IMG/VR virus record: IMGVR_UViG_3300010151_000006
Coordinates: 1-30,122 of that record
DNA length: 30,122 nt
Strand: one strand, 5' to 3'
Source of the DNA: a virus
Each line of letters begins with the position of its first letter. Position 1 is the first letter of the stretch. Under the pieces are notes generated by a model. That model ran no database searches. It was not told the origin of the DNA and worked only from the letters and a program-made list of their open reading frames with translations. This document shows positions 12,998 through 23,300 of the stretch, piece after piece. The translations under genes were made by a program, and so were the position numbers.

Positions 12998-13041
12998 TGA
13001 TCTATAAACAAAAACTTCGACATGACTTCGAAAATAAAAGG

Positions 13042-13049
13042 TATTTTTG
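13042..13049 (+). promoter_or_regulatory. Promoter box before the tail module
   Basis: TATTTTTG is a perfect -7 box in the 70-base gap after terL, 18 bases before ATG 13068. Two ACTTCGA copies (13014-13020 and 13025-13031) lie upstream. A TTCG 22 bases before the box is also seen at the promoter at 25048. Confidence 0.6.
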
Positions 13050-13067
13050 CAAATTACAGAAAAGAAC

Positions 13068-13505
13068 ATGAAAACACTGAATCAAAAACATCATAAGATC
13101 TTGAAGGAATTCACGAAAGATGTGGATCGTTTCATCTACGATGTGACGGAAGATCAGACAATCAACACATTCATGAATTTCATTCCGTTGAAAAGAAAAG
13201 CGGAAATGATTCACAACAAACTTGGTGAAGATATTGAAAACAATGAAATTTCAAAAACTGAATGGGTGTTCATGTTGCCAAACTTTTTGATGTTCGGTGC
13301 AGTTGGTTTTGCAAGTGCATTGAAAACAGAAGAAAACACAATTGAAATTGAAGACAAGATCCATGATCTTTTTTCTGAAATGACATTGACAATCGGTGAT
13401 CTGGACGAAATGTTGTCAGAACATCTTTTGACAATTGAAGCAATGGACATCATTGATGACATCGCTGGAATAAAACAAACAACAACAAAAACAAACAAAC
13501 AATGA
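13068..13505 (+). CDS. Unknown protein in tail module, 145 aa
   Basis: No family is recognised. It has a short hydrophobic stretch at about residues 72-88 (WVFMLPNFLMFGAVGFA) in a mostly charged, helical protein with acidic second half (IEIEDKIHDLFSEMTL). The frame extends to TTG 13047, but that lies within the -7 box, so ATG 13068 is used. It overlaps the chaperone start by four bases. Position suggests a morphogenesis role. Confidence 0.72.
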   Translation: MKTLNQKHHKILKEFTKDVDRFIYDVTEDQTINTFMNFIPLKRKAEMIHNKLGEDIENNEISKTEWVFMLPNFLMFGAVGFASALKTEENTIEIEDKIHDLFSEMTLTIGDLDEMLSEHLLTIEAMDIIDDIAGIKQTTTKTNKQ

Positions 13506-14188
13506 TCAATCTGAAAGTAGGAAAACACAAGTGTTCGATTCCAAACAAATGGAATGAAATGAATGTTTCTGAATATGCAAAAATCGTCAAAATTTTATCG
13601 GACTTTGACATCAAGAAAATTGAAGATCTTGAAGACGAACATGAAAAAGAACAACAAAAACTGATCAACATCAAAGCGAATCGTGATGTGTTCAAGTTCT
13701 TGTCTGGACTTGAAGACGATGTGATTCAACAATGTAATTTGACACAAATGAATCAGTGTCTGGATCTGATGAATCAATTTCTGAATTCAGAAGTGGACAA
13801 AGGAATCATTGAAGAAAACAAACAACAATCTTTCAAATGGAAAAATAAAAAATATTTGTTTCCATTTCCGAACATGAAGGAATCAACGTTCGGTGATTAC
13901 ATTGAAGCGGAACAAGTGACGATCAACGCACATGAAATGGAAGGTGGTCGATTTGGATTGATCGCAAGACAAATGGCGATTCTTTGCAAAGAAGAAGGTG
14001 AAAAAACAAATGATGATCTGATCGAAAAGAAAACAAGATTGTTTGAAAAGTTGCCGATGGACATTGTCTGGAAGTTCGTTTTTTTTTTGATGGAACAAAC
14101 GAATTCATTTCAGAAAAATATTCAAACATCTTCAAAGACGGAAATCGATCTGGAAACAGACATGCAGACGAAAACTGGGACATCATGA
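13502..14188 (+). CDS. Tail assembly chaperone, short form
   Basis: The 228-aa protein has LFPFPNMKESTFGDYIEAEQ, LIARQMAILCKEEGE and TRLFEKLPMDIVWKFVFFLM, the order found in tail assembly chaperones of Bacteroidota phages, which bind the tape measure during tail assembly. Ten T bases at 14079-14088 lie in the WKFVFFL codons. A -1 shift there continues the frame into the next ORF without a stop (see frameshift site). In the normal frame the last 35 residues are polar and Thr/Ser-rich, as expected of a segment under weaker constraint. The final codons overlap the next ATG. Confidence 0.68.
   Translation: MINLKVGKHKCSIPNKWNEMNVSEYAKIVKILSDFDIKKIEDLEDEHEKEQQKLINIKANRDVFKFLSGLEDDVIQQCNLTQMNQCLDLMNQFLNSEVDKGIIEENKQQSFKWKNKKYLFPFPNMKESTFGDYIEAEQVTINAHEMEGGRFGLIARQMAILCKEEGEKTNDDLIEKKTRLFEKLPMDIVWKFVFFLMEQTNSFQKNIQTSSKTEIDLETDMQTKTGTS
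14079..14088 (+). other. Likely -1 programmed frameshift site (T10)
   Basis: Ten T bases stand where the zero frame reads GTT TTT TTT TTG, so T TTT TTT is placed correctly for tandem -1 slippage. The -1 frame opens after a TGA at 14044-14046 and is free of stops to 14398, joining in frame with the ORF that begins at ATG 14185. The fused product would be about 299 aa. Lambda G/GT and many phages make a long chaperone in this way. Confidence 0.68.
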
Positions 14189-14400
14189 AGGGGTTCGGCT
14201 GGTTGAACACATTGTATGATCTTGCAATTGATGGTGTGTTCACAAGGACACCACACAACGCAATTGAAAGTGTGGAAAAAACAAACTTGTTTGAAGTGTT
14301 GACATTTCTTTCATGGAAGTCGGCAAAAAATGAATATGAAAACGAAGTTCGTGCATCAATGGAATCTGAAGCCGAATCAAGACAAAGATCAAAAAAATAA
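14185..14400 (+). CDS. Tail assembly chaperone, downstream (T-like) part
   Basis: Seventy-one residues follow ATG 14185, with GFGWLNTLYDLAIDG and LFEVLTFLSWKSAKNEYENE, a layout that fits the C-terminal extension of long tail chaperones. The open frame extends upstream to 14047, and its first codons before the ATG (for example NEFISEKYSNIF and HADENWDIM) are well-formed protein sequence, so the part is most likely made as a -1 fusion to the 13502 gene. Separate initiation at 14185 cannot be ruled out because ATGA overlaps the upstream stop. Confidence 0.65.
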   Translation: MKGFGWLNTLYDLAIDGVFTRTPHNAIESVEKTNLFEVLTFLSWKSAKNEYENEVRASMESEAESRQRSKK

Positions 14401-14412
14401 AAAAATAAAGAC

Positions 14413-14907
14413 ATGGCACAATTTACATCAATGAACAATATTGTCGGAACAATGGAAGCAGCATGGACAAGTTTCCGATGTGGCAAAGAAGGAAGCCCGA
14501 TGAACACGTTTCATTTCGGCTGGGAACAAGAAATTGACAATCTTCACAACACACGTGGAACAACAATGGTTGTGAATCCACCGATTTCTTCAACTGGAAA
14601 AATCAGCATTGATCGTGAAGTGGTGAAAACAAACACATCATTCACGTTGCAAATTTATTCAAATGTTCCATCAGAAACTTTCGGTCAACAAAATTTCGCT
14701 GCATATTCAACGATATGGGACGGAATGGAGCATTGTTTTTATCAATGGCTTGAAACCACATTGAACGTTCTGGGATCAAGGGTTCAAATGGGAACTGGTT
14801 CTGTAAGTATAACAAGAAGAAATCAATCATCAAATGATCAGATGTTTCAAATTGAATGTCGATTCGATCTTGATTATTTCTTCAGATGTTTTGAATTTAA
14901 TCAATAG
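14413..14907 (+). CDS. Tail or neck protein, possible tail terminator
   Basis: The 164-aa protein has PMNTFHFGWEQEIDN near residue 30, a beta-rich centre (FTLQIYSNVPSETFGQQ) and IWDGMEHCFYQWLETTLNVL before GSVSITRRNQSSNDQMFQ. I recall a similar arrangement in conserved ~160-aa proteins of Bacteroidota phages that lie next to gp10-like neck proteins; the tail-terminator reading is inference. It has one of the cleaner start contexts of the module (ATG after AAATAAAGAC) and lies three bases before the next gene. Confidence 0.6.
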   Translation: MAQFTSMNNIVGTMEAAWTSFRCGKEGSPMNTFHFGWEQEIDNLHNTRGTTMVVNPPISSTGKISIDREVVKTNTSFTLQIYSNVPSETFGQQNFAAYSTIWDGMEHCFYQWLETTLNVLGSRVQMGTGSVSITRRNQSSNDQMFQIECRFDLDYFFRCFEFNQ

Positions 14908-14909
14908 AA

Positions 14910-15449
14910 ATGAACGCACCACTGGACATCAATACAATCAGAAAAATTGCAACCGAAATTCAAGTGATTCTGGGTTTGAAGTTGATTCAATTGAAAAGAC
15001 GTGCGTCTGGATCATTGATCAATTCTTTCACACACAAAATTTCACTTGTCAATGAATTTGATCTTTCAATTCAAATCAAAGGGTTGAACTATTGGAAGGT
15101 TGTTGAATATGGTGTCAATCCAGCCGCAGTTCCTTATTCACCAGACGAACCAGCACGAAAAGCAACTTCACTTTACATTGAAGGACTTATGAAGTGGATC
15201 AGAATCAAAGGAATCGCAAGTCAGAATGATGTTGTTCGTGGAATTGCATTTGCGATCGCAAGAAAAGCAACTGGAAAAAAGGGTGGTGGATCAAAAGGAA
15301 TTCCATTTGACAAAAGCAAACTGGGGTTCATAAGAAAAACAAGATCCGAACGTGATCATGAAGTGAAAAAAATCGCTGACGTTTACAATAAAACAATCAC
15401 AACTGCAATCAAATCTTTGACTGGTGACATTGAACTTGTGATCAAATAA
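14910..15449 (+). CDS. HK97 gp10-like head-tail joining / tail completion protein
   Basis: The 179-aa protein carries the family's central features: SGSLINSFTHKI, a beta segment, YWKVVEYGVNP, then WIRIKGIA, IAFAIARKATG and GIPFDKSKLGFI. These match the HK97 gp10-like proteins that join or terminate the tail tube. A basic glycine-containing loop (GKKGGGSKG) lies before the end. It is two bases after the preceding gene, as expected for neck genes expressed together. The exact place in the neck is not decided by sequence. Confidence 0.72.
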   Translation: MNAPLDINTIRKIATEIQVILGLKLIQLKRRASGSLINSFTHKISLVNEFDLSIQIKGLNYWKVVEYGVNPAAVPYSPDEPARKATSLYIEGLMKWIRIKGIASQNDVVRGIAFAIARKATGKKGGGSKGIPFDKSKLGFIRKTRSERDHEVKKIADVYNKTITTAIKSLTGDIELVIK

Positions 15450-15469
15450 AAAAATAAAAGAATAAAAAA

Positions 15470-16906
15470 ATGGCATTTCCGACAATAACAATTCAACCGA
15501 AAAACGAATCGATCAATTCATCGCTTTATCCGATCAATTTCACAATAGTAGAATCAACACCAGACACATTGAACATTTTGTCACAAGTGGAATACTGGAA
15601 CGGATCAGCATGGACAACGTGGGGTGGACAAATGAGGTGTTCACCGAATCTGGACTTCGCTGGATATTATGATTTGAACATTGCCGATCTTGTGAATTCA
15701 CTTCCGAAATCTGATGCGTCTGGATTCCGTTCACTTGGTGATGGTGGGTGTTTTGGCGGTGCAATAGGTCAACTAGAACAAATCGACTGGGAATCGGTTT
15801 CAAACTGGAAGGTTCGAATTCAAACACAACGTGAATATCTTGACACTGGAACTGGATTCATTGAAGTTGATTCAGACATCACACAATCAAATTCATTTTA
15901 TATTCATGAAGGTGCTGCACCATTTATTCAATTTTCGCATGGTAGTTCTGGAATTCAAGAATCTTTGACTTTTGGATCTTATCTGATGCAACAAAACACA
16001 ACTGATGCTGCAAACTCTTGGTTGTGGTTGACTGACAACATCTATCAAGCAAACAATCCACAACATCGATGGGACTACACAACAAAAATTCGTAAAACAG
16101 AACAATTTTATCTGCACACATTCAATGGACGATTGTTGACTGGAATCACACTGGACAACAAATTGCAGATCACAACATTTCACCGAAATGGGACACCACT
16201 GGGAATCAGAAATGTCACATGGAATTTTCCACCAAACAATGACGGAATGCAATCAATTGATGTGGGGTTTCGGTCAATTATGGGTGCTTATGTGCCGAAT
16301 GGTGCTGAAGGACCAAACTTTGACTATGTTGCATCTTATGAAGTAGTGAACAAAGTTGCAAACGCAGCAAACACATCACTGGGGTGTTCGTCACTGACGT
16401 GGGTGTTTAAAATCGACCGAACATGTCGTCCGAAATCTTATCAGCGTTTTATGTGGAAAAATCAACTGGGTGGTTTTGACATGTTTTCTTCAGAAGGAAA
16501 ACTTGAAAGTCGAAGAAAAATCAAACGATCACGTTTTGAAAGAAGACGAACACGACTTGACTGGAAGAATGTTGAATCCTATGGAAAAAACAACTGGTTG
16601 AACAAAGAAGAAAAAACATTCAAAATTGAAACACAAAATCTTCGTGCAAAAGAAGCAAAATGGTTTTCAAAAATCGGTGCGTCTGCACTTGTTTATTTGC
16701 GTGTTGATCTGGTTTCGAAAGACAATCCAGTTGCGTTCGGAAATTTCACTTCATGGGAAAATCTTCGTGATTCTGGTCAGTGCAATTCCTATGTTCCGAT
16801 CATTATCAATTCAAATTCAATCAAAATCAGAAACACATCAAAACAATTTTCAAAAGTTTCTTTTGAATATCAATTCGCAGTTTCTGATCTTTATCCTAGA
16901 ATGTAA
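15470..16906 (+). CDS. Tail protein, probably distal tail or baseplate, 478 aa
   Basis: The N-terminal 100 residues look like a beta-sandwich (ITIQPKNESINSS, LYPINFTIVE, NILSQVEYWNGSAWTTW). Later, WKNQLGGFDMFSSEGKLES followed by RRKIKRSRFERRRTR (about residues 328-365) recalls the LGGYDTFTF-type segment and basic stretch of Bacteroidota phage tail proteins. The C-terminal 90 residues are again beta-like. There is no enzyme motif. It lies between the neck genes and a larger tail protein; a role at the tail tip is inferred from order. Confidence 0.62.
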   Translation: MAFPTITIQPKNESINSSLYPINFTIVESTPDTLNILSQVEYWNGSAWTTWGGQMRCSPNLDFAGYYDLNIADLVNSLPKSDASGFRSLGDGGCFGGAIGQLEQIDWESVSNWKVRIQTQREYLDTGTGFIEVDSDITQSNSFYIHEGAAPFIQFSHGSSGIQESLTFGSYLMQQNTTDAANSWLWLTDNIYQANNPQHRWDYTTKIRKTEQFYLHTFNGRLLTGITLDNKLQITTFHRNGTPLGIRNVTWNFPPNNDGMQSIDVGFRSIMGAYVPNGAEGPNFDYVASYEVVNKVANAANTSLGCSSLTWVFKIDRTCRPKSYQRFMWKNQLGGFDMFSSEGKLESRRKIKRSRFERRRTRLDWKNVESYGKNNWLNKEEKTFKIETQNLRAKEAKWFSKIGASALVYLRVDLVSKDNPVAFGNFTSWENLRDSGQCNSYVPIIINSNSIKIRNTSKQFSKVSFEYQFAVSDLYPRM

Positions 16907-16920
16907 AAAAACAAAACAAA

Positions 16921-19900
16921 ATGGCAAATCAAGTTCCAGACATACTTTTTCAAATCATTGACAACACGACTTCAAATGTTGAAGGGGTTCTTGACATTGA
17001 CAATCCGACTGACTTCCCACTTGCATTGACATATTCAATCAAAGATGTTCAAGACATCACGAAATCAAAAGGATCGTTTTCAAAGACGTTCAAAATTCCA
17101 GCAACACAAAACAACAATGACATTTTGAAATCATTGTTCAGTGATTCATTCTACAATTCCTTTTTGTTTGTCGAAGATAAAAAAGCAAGAATCTGGTGTG
17201 ATGGATCTTTGATCATGGAAGGACAATTCAAAATTCAAGCAACAACACAAGACAAAGTTCCACTTCATTATCAATGCGTGATCTTCGGTGAAAATTATGA
17301 ATGGGTGAATGCACTTGAAAGTGTGAATTTGTGTGATCTTGACTTTGATGCTGGAAATCTTTTTCCAGACACACCATCAATCATTCCTTATGAACGTGAA
17401 GACATTGAAGCAACATGGGAACACAACTTTTCTGGACACATCGTGTCTGGTGTTGGAACACATGTTGTTTATCCACTTGTGAACACTGGGAAATGGACAC
17501 ATGGAAACTTCGCACATGTTGATGACATGTTTGCGGCAATATGGGTTCGAAACATTCTTTTGACTGCATTTGCTGGAATTGGTTATCAAGTAGAATCAGA
17601 ATTTTTTGAATCTGACTGGTTCAAAAAACTGATCACATTGTCACCACGTCAAATGTGGGAAATCACTGAAGATTCTGATGTTGCAACACCTTATTCATGG
17701 GAATATTGCACTGATCCAGACACTGAATCTGGCTGGAAGATTCCAGCAAATTATCGAAATCTTTCACAACCGACAAACACATTTGATGGTGCGATCGGCT
17801 TTCTTCCGACACCATGTTGCACTGGTTGTGATCCAGACAACGTGATCACCGCTGGTGTCACATTTCCAGATGTTAAATTTCAACTTCTTCCACATATTGA
17901 TGAAATGAATGAACAACGCACGTGGTGTGGTTGGTGGTGGGGTTCTTTTGGTTCTGGTGCAAATTATATGAACGGATATGGTGCTTGTCTGAACACACTT
18001 GACATGAATGGATCATATTGTGACACTGGATTGTGGATCTGGGGTTCTGAATGGAATTGTGTCTGGACTGATCCACAAGGGCTTGTGACACCGACACAAC
18101 CACCGACATCATTTCACGTTGAACCGATCAACAATGTTTCTGTATTTCAAACAACACAAACTGGTGAATATAGTTTCAACATTGAAGCACTTGTTGAAAT
18201 GGACAATCAATACACGATCACAAATGTTCCAGAACCAGTTGATCCGTTCAACATGTTATCTGGGACATATTTGGAAAATGAAGGTTTTTTCTATGACACT
18301 GCATTCGGAAATTCGTGGGGACAAGTGAATCCACAATCTGGATATGATGAATTCGAAGATTTCGGAACACAATATTCTTGCAATTTATGGTTGATCAGAA
18401 TCAACGGAAGCACTGGATTTCATGAACCGACATTTCTGGATCGAAAAACAAAGAATTCAACTGATAATGGTTGGCACAATTTATTCAATGCAAGTCGTGC
18501 ATCACAAGGTGGTGCATTGCCATCAACAAACTTGGAATTCAAAGTTGAAGCAACAAACATTCTGGTTGATATTGTTGACACTGATGACAAATACTATTTT
18601 TATACTGAAGTATTTGAAACACTTGTCAACGTCTGGTCTGAAAACGCAAATGGTGGTGTGAAATATGAAGCATTTTGTCAGTGCAAATACAGAATCAAAG
18701 ACGCAAAAACGTGGGGTGGTTTGACAAACGCACTGATTGATGGTGGACAAATTTCAATCAATTCACTTCTTCCATGTGACACAACACAACTTGAATGGAT
18801 CAATGGGTTGACTGGACTTTTCAATCTTTACTGGTTTGCAGATGAAGGTGCGAAAGTGATATATTGTGAACCACGTGACAACTTCTTTTTGAACACTGGT
18901 GAAGCAATTGACTGGTCTGACAAAATAAACATGGGACAACCATCTGAATCAAAATTTGTTTATGACACTTTGAATCGTGATCTTTGTTTCACTTATGAAG
19001 ACGATGGATCAGATGGATTTGTTGAAGAACGAAATGATCGTGTTCAACAACAATGTTCTTTGAATTCTTATTCAATGGATCTGGGAAATCTTTACAAAAA
19101 TGACGAAACACAAATCGGATCTGAATTCTATTGTCCGACATACATGTTCAACGACAAAGTGATTGCAACAAATTCTGGAAAAGCACCATATATTCCAGTG
19201 ATTCATTCTGAATATACTTCAATCTGGACAACGACTTCGAATTCCGACTATCCAGACAAAATTGAAGAATTCGGTGCAAGAATCTTGTTGTGGGGTGGTT
19301 TGACACCAGTATTTCAAGCGGACGGATCAATTTCTGGAAACGCATGGCGGTGGGGAAAAACAAATCCATCATCAACACCTTATGAATTGAATGACTATCC
19401 GTTCGCAGCAACATTCAACAATCAAAATGAGGACTTTTTCGGTTCTTTGATTCTGGGTGGAATCACTTATTTTCCGACACTTCCTTTTCAAGATGCTGAA
19501 GCAAACGATCAGAATCCAGCGGCATCACCACCACTTTATCCATTTTGCGATGGACTTTTCAAAGTGTTCTGGGAAAAAAACATCAACACAATTCTGGAAC
19601 GTCCACGAATCAAAACTGCATTGTTCAATTTGAATGCAAAAGACATCAGTGAATTTGACTTCAGACGTTTGGTTTATCTTGATGCTGGAATCGGTGAAGG
19701 TGCAACCTATTGGATCGTGAACAAAATTGTTGATTATAAACCAGCAAAAAACCAGTTGACAAAAGTTGAACTTTTTCAATGGAATGTTGCAAAACCACAC
19801 AAACCACCAAAAGCACCACGACACAAGCGGTCAAATTTTGGTCAATCACGTGATGTTCCAAACGGAAAAAATTATCAATTCATGATCCGACTTGAAAACA

Positions 19901-20394
19901 ATGCAAACGCACTGGGTGTTTCTGGTGTTGATCTGATTCAATCATCAACAACACCGAACTTGACATTGAACAATGCAGTTCCACGAAATCCAGTCGGAAC
20001 ACCAGATCCATCAAGAACACCACTTCAACCGAACGATGGAAGGATCAGAACAAGAACAAACAAAACTGGAAAATCTTTCAATGTAGGAAACAACAATGAA
20101 GTTCTTTCAGATTCAAACACAATTGTGATCGGAAACAATGCAAGAACTGGATCACATGGTGGAATTCATATCATCAACGGATCAAACACAATCAGAAATC
20201 AAAATGATCCGATCGTTGTTTCTTCTGGAAACAATAAGAATCCAGCGTTTGTTGTGAATCACAAAGGTGAATTCATGGAAGGTGGTGGCGGTGCGATTGT
20301 ATATCAAGACGCATCTGGAAACTTTCTTGAAGTATATGTGGAAACAAGAAATGCGTTTTCTATAAATTATAAAAAACTTTTAAAATCAAGATAA
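16921..20394 (+). CDS. Large tail-tip/baseplate protein with C-terminal fibre-like repeats, 1157 aa
   Basis: Residues 1-125 contain TYSIKDVQDITKSKGSFSK and TFKIPAT, a signature I know from large tail proteins of Bacteroidota phages, and EGQFKIQATTQDK. The middle is Trp- and Tyr-rich with little recognisable. Residues 585-860 include an LPCDTTQLEWINGLTGLFN segment of the same protein type. From about residue 1054 the sequence becomes NVGNNNEVLSDSNTIVIGNN and GGIHIINGSNTI, repeats like the beta-roll head of trimeric YadA-type adhesins, then a Gly-rich linker and a polar end. It is followed at four bases by the tape measure. A hub/tip function with an added fibre is inferred. Confidence 0.68.
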   Translation: MANQVPDILFQIIDNTTSNVEGVLDIDNPTDFPLALTYSIKDVQDITKSKGSFSKTFKIPATQNNNDILKSLFSDSFYNSFLFVEDKKARIWCDGSLIMEGQFKIQATTQDKVPLHYQCVIFGENYEWVNALESVNLCDLDFDAGNLFPDTPSIIPYEREDIEATWEHNFSGHIVSGVGTHVVYPLVNTGKWTHGNFAHVDDMFAAIWVRNILLTAFAGIGYQVESEFFESDWFKKLITLSPRQMWEITEDSDVATPYSWEYCTDPDTESGWKIPANYRNLSQPTNTFDGAIGFLPTPCCTGCDPDNVITAGVTFPDVKFQLLPHIDEMNEQRTWCGWWWGSFGSGANYMNGYGACLNTLDMNGSYCDTGLWIWGSEWNCVWTDPQGLVTPTQPPTSFHVEPINNVSVFQTTQTGEYSFNIEALVEMDNQYTITNVPEPVDPFNMLSGTYLENEGFFYDTAFGNSWGQVNPQSGYDEFEDFGTQYSCNLWLIRINGSTGFHEPTFLDRKTKNSTDNGWHNLFNASRASQGGALPSTNLEFKVEATNILVDIVDTDDKYYFYTEVFETLVNVWSENANGGVKYEAFCQCKYRIKDAKTWGGLTNALIDGGQISINSLLPCDTTQLEWINGLTGLFNLYWFADEGAKVIYCEPRDNFFLNTGEAIDWSDKINMGQPSESKFVYDTLNRDLCFTYEDDGSDGFVEERNDRVQQQCSLNSYSMDLGNLYKNDETQIGSEFYCPTYMFNDKVIATNSGKAPYIPVIHSEYTSIWTTTSNSDYPDKIEEFGARILLWGGLTPVFQADGSISGNAWRWGKTNPSSTPYELNDYPFAATFNNQNEDFFGSLILGGITYFPTLPFQDAEANDQNPAASPPLYPFCDGLFKVFWEKNINTILERPRIKTALFNLNAKDISEFDFRRLVYLDAGIGEGATYWIVNKIVDYKPAKNQLTKVELFQWNVAKPHKPPKAPRHKRSNFGQSRDVPNGKNYQFMIRLENNANALGVSGVDLIQSSTTPNLTLNNAVPRNPVGTPDPSRTPLQPNDGRIRTRTNKTGKSFNVGNNNEVLSDSNTIVIGNNARTGSHGGIHIINGSNTIRNQNDPIVVSSGNNKNPAFVVNHKGEFMEGGGGAIVYQDASGNFLEVYVETRNAFSINYKKLLKSR

Positions 20395-20398
20395 AAAA

Positions 20399-23300
20399 AT
20401 GGCAAATTTAGAAACGATTCTGAACATTCGTGTTGAAGGAACTTCCGACATGGTAAAATTCAAAGATGCAATTGACAAAACGTCTGAAGAATTAAAGCAA
20501 TTGAAAAAAGCACAAAAAGATGCTGGTGCTGATGGTGCAAAATACAATCGACAAATTGTGGAATCGGAAACGAAATTGAAATCAATGCGAAAACAATTGA
20601 ACGGACAAAAGAATGATCTGATCAAAACAAACAACGCATTGAAGGCGACTGGCAAATCTTATAATGATTTGACAAAACAAAACGCAAAACTTTCAATGGA
20701 ACTTCGAAAACTTGCCGATCCACTTGGAAAAGATCGAAAAGAATTTGAAAAACTATCTGGTCAAATAAATAAGAACACCGCACAAATGTCAAAGATGGAC
20801 AAAGCGATGGGACGATCACATCGAAATGTCGGAAACTATGGGGGTGCGATCAAAGGAATGGCATTTCAGATCGGTGCTGCGGTGATGGCATTCAAAACAC
20901 TGGAACGTGTGATCGGTGTGTTTGTTGACTTTGAATTCCAGATCAAACAAGTGGGTGTGATTTCTGGTGCGACCGCTGGTGAAATGAAAGAACTTGAAAA
21001 ACAAGCGAAAGATCTTGGATCGTCAACTGCGTTCACCGCTGGTGAAGTTGCTGGACTACAAAAAGAACTTGCAAAACTTGGTTTTGATCCGACTGAAATT
21101 CAAAACATGACAAGTTCAATTCTTGATCTTGCATTTGCATTCGGTGAAGATCTGTCAACAACAACCGCACTGGTTGGTTCAACACTTCGACAATTCAATC
21201 TTGATTCCGCAGAAACAAGTCGTGTCACTGATGTGATGGCGGCTGGGTTTGCGAATTCAGCACTGGATCTTTCAAAGTTTGAAACTGCAATGTCAAAAGT
21301 TGGACCAGTTGCATCGGCAATGGGTTTCACACTTGAAGACACAACGTCAATTCTTGGTGTTCTTGCGAATTCTGGAATGGACGCATCAACAATGGGAACG
21401 TCTTTGAAAAATATATTTTTGAAACTTGCTGATCCAGCAGGTGATCTTGCACAATCACTTGGAAGAAATGTGACTTCAGTTGAAGAACTTGTTCCAGCAA
21501 TGAAAGAACTTCAAGCAAAAGGAATTGATGTTGCTGGAATGTTGGAAATCACTGACAAAAGATCGGTGACTGCATTTGCGTCAATGTTAAAAAATGCCGA
21601 TTCCATTGACGAATTAAGTGCAAAACTTGCGAATGCAGAAGGGACAACACAAAGGTTTGCAGAAGTGATGCGTGACACACTAAAAGGACAACTTGATGAA
21701 ACAAAAAGTGCAGCCGAAGGATTTGCAATTGCATTGATCGAATCACTTGAACCAGTTCTTTCAATTGTGATTGATCTGATCAGTGGAATGTTCAAAGTGT
21801 TGAAGAAACTTTCACCAGTGATTGTCGGTTTGACAACTGCATTTGTTTCATATAAGGCAGTGATGTTGTTGTCAATGGCTGCAACACGTTTGTGGTCAAT
21901 TGCAACCACTGCAATGCGAATCGTTGCGATCGCAACAAGTGGTGGTGTGACTGGTTTGACACGTGCGTTGAAATTGTTAAATATTGCAATCAAGGCAAAT
22001 CCGATCGGTCTTCTGGTCGGTGCGTTGGCTGGTGGAATTGCACTTTTTTCATCAATGTCAGATGAAACCGAAGAAGTTTCGGATTCAATGAAGAAGATCA
22101 ATGAAGAAACGGAACGAATGAAACAAGTCAAAGAAGGTCTTGATGATAGTCAAACGAAAGAACTGGCAAATGTCAAGCAATTGATTTCAAAAATAAAAGA
22201 TGAAAATGTTGAACGAAAAGATCGATTGAAGGCGGTCAAAGAATTGAATGAAATTGCTGGAACTAATATCACAAATTTAAGTGATGAAAAGAAACTTGCA
22301 GATCAACTTTCAACTGCATACAAAAACGCAGTCAACAACATAAAAGCAAAATATATTCTTCAACTTTCAGAAGAAAAAGTCATCGGAATGGTGAAAGAAG
22401 AACTGGAACTTCAAGAAAAACTGCAAAAAGCACTTGACGCAGAAAATCTTGCATTAAGGGAAAGAAATGAAGTTGCGGAAATCAATGCGTCAAATTCGAA
22501 ATCAGAAAACGAACTGAAGTATGGAACAATTCAAATGATTGATGCAGAAGGGAACGCAATCAGTCAAAATCTTGATGTGAAGAAAAGGGACGCAAACAGA
22601 ACAAAACAAAACACCAGACACGAAGAATTTTATCAAGAACAAAAAACAAAAAGGATCAACATTGAAAAACAGATCAACAATCTTCAAAACAAGCAAAATG
22701 ATGAAATGAAGGACGCACAATCAATCATTGATGGTTTGATCACAACAACACAAACATCAAACAAAACAAAAATTGAAGAACGAACGGAATATCAACTTTT
22801 GCAAGATGACGTTGCACTTTACACAACACAATTGAAAGAAGCGATCACAACTGGTGGTGATGTGGTCACTGCAACAAACAATCTGAAAGAAGCAAAAAGA
22901 AAATTGATCAAAGTTGACAAACAAGTTGCGAAAGTCAACAAAGAATTGAATGAAGAATTCAAAGAAAACAATGATGGTATTGAAACGAAGGTTGACAAAA
23001 TAAACGAAGCAATTGACGCAGACAAAAAGCAACTTGAATCGATGAAACTTCTTGAATCTGAAGGTGCAAGAATAACAAAAGAACGAATTCAACAAGCAAT
23101 GAAAATTGCAAAAGCACAACTGGATCTTGCATTGATAACAATTCAAAGTTCTGATGATTCAACTGAAACACAAATCAAGAACATCAACGATTTGAAAAGA
23201 GAAATCGAAGGATATGAACAAGATCTTGAATCTTTTGGTTCAGATCAACCGACAACTGGGTGGTTGAAAAAATCATTGTTCGGATCAAAAGAAGATGGAA

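Noticed and set aside
17877-18100. Trp/Gly-dense stretch of the tail protein as a separate enzyme domain
   Set aside because: No catalytic motif; the composition fits a tail-tip surface domain.
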